A stretch of DNA of 12,661 nucleotides, taken from assembly GCA_052171895.1 (NCBI GenBank), contig JBQMRN010000019.1, positions 1 through 12,661 on the forward strand. The letters are read 5' to 3'. Each line of letters begins with the position of its first letter. Within the stretch, counting starts at the first letter, position 1. Below are positions 7,341 through 12,661 of the stretch, piece by piece. The notes beneath the pieces are model-generated. The model saw nothing but the letters and a program-made list of their open reading frames with translations, was not told the DNA's origin and did not search any database. A program made the translations under genes and the position numbers. This DNA is from Arsenophonus sp052171895. GTDB taxonomy: Bacteria > Pseudomonadota > Gammaproteobacteria > Enterobacterales > Enterobacteriaceae.

Positions 7341-8450
7341 AAAAGTAAAAAAACAGATATTACCTCTGATTCTTTTCATGAACTCATCCGTAATGCTGCC
7401 AGGCAGGTGATATCCACCGCCGTTTAGGCTAAGCTCGAAGCCATGATGCGAGAACATGCTGAATGCTGCTTTGTCGACGAGTGTTTATGCCGTCGTCCGT
7501 AACGGTTATTGTCACAACGAACTATACAGACTAGTGTTAAGATTAAAGTCCCTAAGGTTAGGGGTGGATCGCATCGACAACGGAATATACTTTAGTAGCT
7601 TGTTGCTACAACCTTATCTGAAGCGTGTAAAAGTAGTGAAGAGTTGCTACCCATTGGTTTAGCTGTGAGGCCATATCCACCGCTGATTTTCACGAAGCCT
7701 GGTGGTATTTCTGGGTAAAAAGCACATGGCCTATCGGCCAAGTACCATCAGGAGAGTTAAACAGCAATAGCTTGAAGAGCATAGGCAATAGTGCCTACTG
7801 GATTTAATGAATAGGCGATACGTTTATTTCTTGGCCGATGGCATATACAATCCTGCCATGCAAGATAATCGCTTTTCCTATTGGTCATTATCTGGCTCAG
7901 TGAGCATGGACGTAAGGAATTAGTTGAGCTCGATGATACTTATATAGAGTTAAAAGCGAACTGAGCCGAACTTCTCAATGCCATACGATCGAATGTCTTA
8001 ATCGTATCTCCCAGTCTTGCTACGAAAGACGATGCCTTTGTTTTTTAAATTCAATGGAAACATATTCCAGGACACCCAGCACCAACGCTGTTGGGTACAT
8101 AAAACAGATAATGTGCTGACTTCACTCTCCAAAGGCATACAAGTAAAAGTTAAGGCTGAACTACAAGAGATCTGGTTAGCGGAGAAGAGACCTGCAATGC
8201 CGATAATAACGCAATTTATATTTTGTTGGCAATATTTTAGCAAAGTATCTCCTGCAGCGATGAAGAAGCTGAAGAAAAATCGAGAAGAACTGCTAGCATT
8301 CTATAACTTCCCGTCAGCGCACTACTGTGGCGCCAATAAGAACGACGAATGCTGTTTGAATTGGCTTTTGTGCTACAGTGAGGCTAGGAAGACGAAAGGA
8401 GAAGAACCGTAGCGTTGTTTGATAAAAATAATTATTTCAATGGTATTTAA
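7340..8450 (+). pseudogene. IS256-family transposase, degraded
   Basis: IS256 (MULE-type) transposase. Pieces in order: DSFHELIRNAARQVISTAV (from 7368), AVVRNGY (7491), QPYLKRVKVV (about 7609), then a shifted LYLRGISTGDFHEALV-like region, RRYVYFLADGIYNPAMQDNR (about 7809) with the first catalytic Asp in the ADGIY motif, SLATKDDAF with the second Asp near 8030, QDTQHQRCWVHKTDNVLTSL (8068-8127), KVKAELQEIWLAE, KKLKKNREELLAFYNFPSAH, and an IRTTNAV motif near 8334 that runs almost directly into ELAFVLQ. The family has about 25-30 residues between these two, including ESTFATVRHRT, so a small deletion removed sequence right at the catalytic Glu. Many stops and shifts. Terminal inverted repeats were not found. 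Confidence 0.85.
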
Positions 8451-8741
8451 GCTGCTCCTGTCTGCTTAGAAAAACTCGACACGGCATAAGAGAATTTGAC
8501 CTGTGAGACCATGGTGGTAAACAACGTCAAATTTAAATATGAAAAACAGATCCACAAAGAATCAAAGTGGAACTTAGCTTGACTATATACACCAGATTTA
8601 CTAATAACTCCATAACAAGAAAAACACTTTTAAGGTATTTCCATTAAAATTTGAGTGCATCGTTTTATTTTTTAGAATTTCCTCTAAGCCATACTAAAGA
8701 TTTCTTAAACTTTCAATATTTCGCTAAATCTTAAATGAAAA
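8451..8741. other. AT-rich stretch without a recognisable gene
   Basis: No convincing frame is seen. A short piece, MVVNNVKFKYEKQIHKESKW (8511-8570), looks protein-like but stops at once and has no readable continuation. The outer end of the IS256 element probably lies in the first part of this stretch. Confidence 0.35.
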
Positions 8742-8942
8742 ATGGCGATACTGGCGCTGACGCTTTTCTTCCTAGGTAGCTTAAATTTGATTTACAGATA
8801 TGGCTTTAGCAAGAATCTAGAAGATGATGATTTACCGTATCTAATAATTACTCCAATAGTATGAACGTTCATTTTTGCCCTGCTAGGGATTTCTATCCCC
8901 GCTGTACGTGATTTTCGCTCCTTCAATGAGAGGGATATATGA
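8742..8942 (+). pseudogene. Small two-span membrane protein remnant
   Basis: From ATG 8742 the reading is MAILALTLFFLGSLNLIYRY, GFSKNLEDDDLPYLIITPIV, one TGA (8862), then TFIFALLGISIPAVRDFRSF and NERDI, ending at TGA 8940. Apart from the single stop the frame is clean, with two hydrophobic helices separated by an acidic loop. The end overlaps the next start (ATATGATGG), the usual sign of translational coupling. I do not recognise the family. A role in conjugation is possible from context only. Confidence 0.45.
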
Positions 8943-9112
8943 TGGAAAGTTGGAAAGGACCCCAATCTAAACTTAGAAATAATGGCGATACGCGGATTTC
9001 AAGAAGCTTTAAAATTGAAAAAGAATTAGTTTCTGTAACTTTCACAGTTAGCCTCAGTCTTTGGCTGAGGGCTGAGGTGAAGTATTATCGGTCCCTAGTC
9101 ACGATTATCTAG
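8939..9112 (+). pseudogene. Unrecognised gene start coupled to upstream membrane protein
   Basis: ATG-ATG at 8939 overlaps the stop of the preceding frame, and GAGAGGG lies six bases upstream. The frame is open for 57 codons: MMESWKGPQSKLRNNGDTRI, SRSFKIEKELVSVTFTVSLS, LWLRAEVKYYRSLVTII. Further protein-like pieces follow in other frames (LTDEFITYRELSIIPSLLPK and KTKKLLFSIDDWWNNFLETR, 9184-9300), so the original gene was probably longer and has been frameshifted near 9050-9120. No family recognised. Confidence 0.4.
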
Positions 9113-9494
9113 GGTTTGAGCAACGATCTGGCTAAGCCAATGCTAGATACAACTGGATTGAGTGGGAATGACTGAAAGTATGCTTACCGATGAATTCATC
9201 ACCTATAGGGAACTAAGTATAATCCCCTCTCTCCTTCCCAAAACTAAAAAACTGCTTTTCAGCATTGATGATTGGTGGAATAACTTTCTTGAAACACGGT
9301 AAAAGACTCAACTCGTTGACTCATCTATCTGTTGAGCTAATGGCTTGTCTGCAGGACTTCTGCTATAGGTTGTCTTGCGCTACTGCTGTGCCTATCTCCT
9401 AAATATTTCCAACGGCGTTTTTATCTAAAAGCTGTAAATCAAAAGCCTGCAGTTCATATGCCATGTCAAAGCTAGCGAGCAGTGGGTTTAACAC

Positions 9495-9625
9495 AGGAGG
9501 TTCATATTTTATCCGACTGCAGAGTAACAAACATATTATTTTCACTATGCTTCATCCTCTTTAGCCTTTCAACAATAACTCTAGCCGAGCTACTTAATAC
9601 TCTGCCACCTCCTAGGCTATTCTAG
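9495..9625 (+). pseudogene. N-terminus of a lost secreted or envelope protein
   Basis: AGGAGG (9495-9500) is followed five bases later by ATT (9506), where an ATG is expected. The frame then reads LSDCRVTNILFSLCFILFSL, STITLAELLNTLPPPRLF and stops at 9623. This is a textbook Sec signal: a few residues, a long hydrophobic core and a likely cleavage after TLA. The rest may continue in other frames (GELWWKVMVDNLINIRMFMS and QYPYVHVSGYQWPV pieces, 9668-9750). The family is not recognised; the presence of several transfer-type pil genes makes an envelope transfer component possible. Confidence 0.4.
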
Positions 9626-9854
9626 TGGGCACGAATAGGGTATCGAAATTGATATCCTCTGTACCTTGGAGAGTTATGGTGGAAAGTTATGGTCGACAAT
9701 TTAATCAATATCCGTATGTTCATGTCTCCGGTTACCAGTGGCCTGTCTGAATATTAAACATGCTGTATGGCGTGAGCTGTTCTTTAAAAAATAGTGGTAG
9801 AAGAAATCTAGCGAGCGAGGTGCTGTTATTTGGCTTGCATTCACAAGCTATAAC

Positions 9855-10151
9855 TTGATAAATCCCAGTAGTCTTCCCTGGTCTGTGTTGCATATCCGCG
9901 CCAGGAAGAAGTGCCAGGATTACCTGAAGGCACAGTACGGATGTTACTGGAAAGTGCACACTTCGCTAATAAAAGAAGAAAGGGGCGCTTTGGATAGAGC
10001 AAAATACCTCTGGCGCTATCTTAAACCGACCCCCACCCTCGCTATTCGCGTGAAAACTAGGGCATTACCGAGGTTGAAGACATTACTGTATAGACTCTTT
10101 TTTAGAGTCATAAAAAATTCAGTCTGTTTGTTATCATTTATTTCTGGATGA
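9855..10151 (+). other. Open frame of 98 codons, doubtful gene
   Basis: The frame is rich in basic residues (ARKKCQDYLKAQYG, RALDRAK-like and LKPTPTLAIRVKTRALPRLK pieces) with no visible domain and no ribosome binding site at the ATG. A competing minus-strand frame (9732-9959) covers part of it. In a region this decayed an open frame of this size may be chance or a leftover of a longer gene. I give it no function. Confidence 0.2.
10093..10109 (+). repeat. Small hairpin with T-loop
   Basis: GACTCT (10093-10098) pairs with AGAGTC (10104-10109) around five Ts. The stem is only 6 bp and no U-run follows at once, so a terminator role is uncertain. Confidence 0.35.
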
Positions 10152-10362
10152 AAATCATAAAGCGCTTCGGATAAACAGGCGGTGGTGGTAACACCACCGT
10201 GAAGTCGAGTGTTCTCTTCCTAATTATACCAGGTTTAGGCTTTCTAGGAGATTATTCCGAGCTATCTGGATGAATTCCTTAAAAATTAATATATCGCATA
10301 GTGTAAAAGAGTACTCTGATTATGAATATCCATCGAAACAGCGCATAACTACGTCGCTCACA
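10152..10362. other. Non-coding gap up to the right arm
   Basis: Apart from the GTAA hairpin nothing coding is seen. The DNA is AT-rich, and CACAC-CATA-GTGTG (10359-10372) forms a second small hairpin across the arm boundary. Confidence 0.4.
10180..10199 (+). repeat. Perfect GC-rich hairpin with GTAA loop
   Basis: CGGTGGTG pairs perfectly with CACCACCG around a four-base GTAA loop, standing out in AT-rich surroundings. No T-tract follows on either strand, so it is not a standard intrinsic terminator. It could be a repeat hairpin of REP type, a transposon end structure or an RNA element. Confidence 0.6.
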
Positions 10363-10376
10363 CCATAGTGTGCTAC

Positions 10377-10395
10377 GTTCGTTAACAGTACGAAC
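10377..10395 (-). repeat. Small hairpin at inner end of right arm
   Basis: GTTCGT (10377-10382) pairs with ACGAAC (10390-10395) around seven bases. It sits at the point where the arms lose similarity, matching the place of the stronger hairpin in the left arm, though the paired sequences differ. Confidence 0.4.
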
Positions 10396-10562
10396 TAGCC
10401 TTTCATTGCTTATTATTTTTAATGATGATATTGCTCATCGCTAACTTTAAATCTTAGTATTTTTATCTTTACCCCAATATAACCTCTTCATATAGCGGTT
10501 AGTGTATCGCTAAAAATAGCATATTTTAAGTGTATGGCCTACCCCCATCCCCACATCATGAG

Positions 10563-11106
10563 TTAATATCTTGGTTTTGTATCTGTTGTTACTTCGTTCC
10601 ATAATCGATTAAATTCTTGTGTATATTTTTTTGCATGTCTGGACGATTACGCAGGTAAATCACATTTTCTGCGTTTCGAAATGCAGCACTTTGCGTGTAG
10701 TTAAACGACCCAGTTTCAATTGAATGACCATCTACAATCATAAACTTATTGTGCATAATCGCGTATTTGTCATTAAGTCTTACAGGTATGCGGTGATTAC
10801 CCAGATAAGTCACGGCTGTATACTTTCCGCTGTTTGATTTCTTATCAGCAACCAGACTGACATTAACGCCTCTCTGTTTGGCGTCAACAAGGGCTAATGC
10901 AATAGGCTTACTAGTAAATGAATAAGCCGCAATATCAATCGATATTTTTGCCTCTTCAATTGCCATCAGGACTATCTGCTTTGCAGTCCTTCCTGGTGAA
11001 AAACTGAATTCCAGATCTTGAATGGTTGTACTGGCTGAAAGTTGTGGTACAAATGTCAAAAGGAATGGAAAATTGCAGCAATTACTTTTACTTGTTTACT
11101 TATCAT
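10563..11106 (-). pseudogene. nuc: nuc, broken copy in the right arm
   Basis: This is nearly identical to the left nuc through the core; over roughly 400 bp I count about five substitutions. The HKD motif HNKFMIVDG and ETGSFNYT are still encoded. Two single-base losses break it. One is in the signal-peptide region, where after MISKQVKVIAA the frame runs into a TGA near HSF. The second is near 10635, where CATTGC became CATGC, changing the C-terminus after NRPD. The open part between them runs 11059-10589. The mature core would have no signal peptide, so even if translated from an internal ATG it would stay in the cytoplasm. Amino-acid changes against the left copy include V/F, N/K, N/D and R/S. 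Confidence 0.92.
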
Positions 11107-11446
11107 TGCGGCATCTTAATAGTAAAAGTCGCTCTTCTCTTCTTCTTTGACTAAAAACGAAAACAGTCGATGAAAAGGAATAGCGTAATTAATCATTGAC
11201 GTTATTGTTTCACCAATGTAACCCATCACAAAAAGCTCAACAAAAAAGGAATAATATAGTTATCAGGTGACATAAAATGCTTATCAAGCTGATGATAGTA
11301 CATCATAATGTAAGCAAATTCGCCAATTAAAAATAAAACCCTTGAAAGCATGTAAAAATTAAAAGAATGTGAGTGTGGTAATATGCAGTCATATTGATAA
11401 GTGTGATTGGTAATGCAAATCACAATCAGAAAAATCTATTAATCAC
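11107..11446 (-). pseudogene. Small membrane protein gene orfX, broken (right copy)
   Basis: This is the partner of the left orfX, starting at GTG 11446 behind GGAGG. The frame breaks after NRFF and is then open from 11423 to 11226: ICITNHTYQYDCILPHSHSF, NFYMLSRVLFLIGEFAYIMM, YYHQLDKHFMSPDNYIIPFL and LSFL. MGYIGETITSMINYAIPFHR and LFSFLVKEEEKSDFYY follow after one more stop. It is less damaged than the left copy in the middle, so the two together allow reconstruction of the ancestral protein. Family unknown. Confidence 0.6.
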
Positions 11447-11552
11447 AATTCCTCCAGCCTTACCTAATCTTTTCTTCCGCTTTTATCGTCGTGAGAGCTT
11501 TCTTTAGCACATGACGTTCTGGAGCTTATTAAAGCTGATAAGGATTATTTTT

Positions 11553-12220
11553 TCATTTTTCACCTCGATTAGCTTCTAGTGATTTTAACTTATAAATCTT
11601 TTGCTTCCCATTTTTATTTGTTGCTCTTTCTCCTGCTGGTCTACTATCAGAATTAGGGTTATTAAAATCACTCTATCTGTTTTTGCATCGTAATGAATAT
11701 TGTAATCAGATAAGTTGTTTGCTTTAGCTAGTTCTTTAATGTTATACTTGAAATTATTAAATAATGCTGGTGCTCTCCCCCCGTTTTTAAATGCAGTTTT
11801 CAATGGCTATGGTAAATTTCTCATGATTACCACAATGCTTACGTGTTATCTTATAAAGTCGCTTCTCTATTGCTTTTTTGGATACGGAAGTAATTTGGGC
11901 TAATTTTTAGCATTTTTATGCAATACCTGATACAGAAACTCCGGTAATATGATTTCTATCATACAAATATCAATATTATTTTTCTTTTTATCAAAAATTT
12001 ACCAGCTATCAATAATGTGATAGCTGATACTTCCTTACTTTATTTTCTAAATAAACTATATTGGTCTTAATTGTTATTACTTTTAATCTAGCTAAAACCA
12101 TTTTTAACTTTTGATAAGTTCTAGCACTAATTGTTCTACTGATTTCTGGATGATTATTTATCGCCTCCTGTAATTTTAATATGCTATAAATTCATGCATC
12201 TCTATCAAAGATAGATTACA
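11553..12220 (-). pseudogene. repA: Broken plasmid replication initiator RepA (RPA family), right copy
   Basis: The clearest evidence for the RPA assignment is here. In order on the minus strand: FDRDA, stop, IYSILKLQEAINNHPEISRT (12205-12135), ISARTYQKLKMVLARLKV, TIKTNIVY, a shifted LPEFLYQVLHKNAK stretch, NYFRI, KKAIEKRLYKITRKHCGNHE (about 11870-11930), KFTIAIEN, then FNNFKYNIKELAKANNLSDY, NIHYDAKTDRVI, and after a shift FNNPNSDSRPAGERATNK and KIYKLKSLEANRGEK with a stop at 11553. These are the C-terminal winged-helix landmarks of the family. The stop after FDRDA sits where a Trp or Leu is usual. The copy lacks 45 bp kept in the left arm. The N-terminus is cut at the IS481 fragment, at the same place as in the left copy. 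Confidence 0.85.
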
Positions 12221-12239
12221 AGAAATGACTATAACTCTC

Positions 12240-12661
12240 TGCTGCTTGCTCTGTTGTAGTCGTACGCAAATTCCTGAAACCCGTAAGTATCTCGATCTTG
12301 CCTAGATCGCTGTTTACGCAGGTACGGATTGGGAAAAATTTGTATGAAATAAGGCAGCAAAAGAGAAAGAGACACGAATCTGAAGCATAAAGCGTTTAAA
12401 AGCTACGAGCCTGATTATCTGCACGTAGAATGTAAAATATCTTCCACAAATACCAAACGAAACTTCATGAGGTTATTTTTTCGTAGGTAATAGATCATAA
12501 CACCCCCTCGCCATCGATAGGTTTTTATCCATCTTTAGAAGGCTAAAACCGCTGCCAATGAATGGCTTGAGCATTCTTACATGATCTTAATCCACCATCT
12601 CCAATGGCTATCCATTAATACTTAGAGACAATACCAAAGAATTTACAGACCGCCTTTTTTG
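12240..12661 (+). pseudogene. IS481-family transposase fragment, right copy
   Basis: The coding direction runs outward. It begins with VVVVRKFLKPVSIS (12252-12293), then after a shift LDRCLRRYGLGKICMK (from 12301, the family's L-D-R-C-L-R-R-x-G motif), a stop, KRERDTNLKHKAFKSYEPDY (12360-12419), LHV, then a 1-bp insertion at the first catalytic Asp (GTAGAATG instead of GTAGATG in the left copy). The rest runs to TKEFTDRLF at the window edge. The left copy keeps HVDVKYLP, so the damage differs between copies. The catalytic Glu region is outside the window. Confidence 0.86.

Larger units (their letters stand above)
10363..12661 (-). repeat. Right arm of ~2.3 kb inverted repeat
   Basis: This is the reverse-complement partner of the left arm with the same gene order. 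The last 60 bases of the window are the exact reverse complement of the first 60, and near-identity continues for about 318 bp with only about five small differences. The arm carries more damage than its partner: two 1-bp deletions in nuc and a 45-bp deletion in repA. Both arms end at the same codon of a transposase, so the window edges probably fall at a repeat used as a contig boundary. That last point is inference. Confidence 0.93.

Noticed and set aside
7998..8243. Minus-strand 81-codon frame
   Set aside because: It lies opposite the clear IS256 reading QDTQHQRCWVHKTDNVLT.
9732..9959. Minus-strand 75-codon frame and the competing plus frame as a toxin or immunity pair
   Set aside because: Neither has a ribosome binding site or a visible motif; frames of this size are expected by chance here.
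1..12661. Origin from fusion of two related plasmids rather than duplication
   Set aside because: The IS481-repA junction is the same in both arms, which favours one block copied after the IS insertion. Not fully excluded, since the IS could predate both plasmids.
1..12661. CRISPR arrays, tRNA or rRNA genes, iteron arrays
   Set aside because: No regularly spaced direct repeats, cloverleaf sequences or rRNA blocks were seen on either strand.

Overview
The window looks like a decaying plasmid (or plasmid-derived region) from an insect-associated gammaproteobacterial symbiont of the Sodalis/Arsenophonus kind. This is inferred from the gene set and from the extent of decay, not from any rRNA or database match. 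The DNA is AT-rich. Almost every recognisable gene carries frameshifts, in-frame stops or lost start codons, and IS remnants are scattered through it. Only one gene, the left-hand copy of a secreted phospholipase-D-type nuclease (nuc), reads open from start to stop.

Layout. The two ends are a long inverted repeat, about 1-2349 on the left and 10363-12661 on the right. Going inward, each arm carries the same series: a fragment of an IS481-type transposase pointing outward and cut by the window edge, a broken plasmid replication initiator gene (RPA family, repA), a broken small membrane-protein gene (here orfX), nuc, and about 200 bp of conserved non-coding DNA ending in a hairpin. The right arm is decayed further: its nuc has two 1-bp deletions, and its repA has lost 45 bp that the left copy keeps. 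Arm-to-arm identity is patchy. The outermost ~318 bp and the nuc core are nearly identical, while repA and orfX have clearly diverged.

The ~8 kb between the arms holds, from left to right: about 0.5 kb with no recognisable gene (2359-2877); a broken small heat-shock protein gene on the minus strand with a good sigma-32 promoter; a plus-strand IncI-like type IVB pilus cluster in the order pilR, pilS, pilT and probably pilU, all broken (3555-6480); an unrecognised broken gene (6585-7340); a degraded IS256-family element (7340-8450); and a region of short unrecognised remnants (8742-10151), including a translationally coupled small pair and one secreted or lipoprotein-like N-terminus.

Working together: when intact, the pil genes would have built a conjugation-type thin pilus (PilR inner-membrane platform, PilS pilin, PilT peptidoglycan hydrolase, PilU prepilin peptidase). 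RepA would have replicated the plasmid, and Nuc would have acted as a periplasmic nuclease like pKM101 Nuc. None of these systems can work from this window as it stands, except possibly Nuc. I found no convincing new biological system. The most informative signals are the inverted duplication, its mosaic identity, and the selective survival of one nuc copy.
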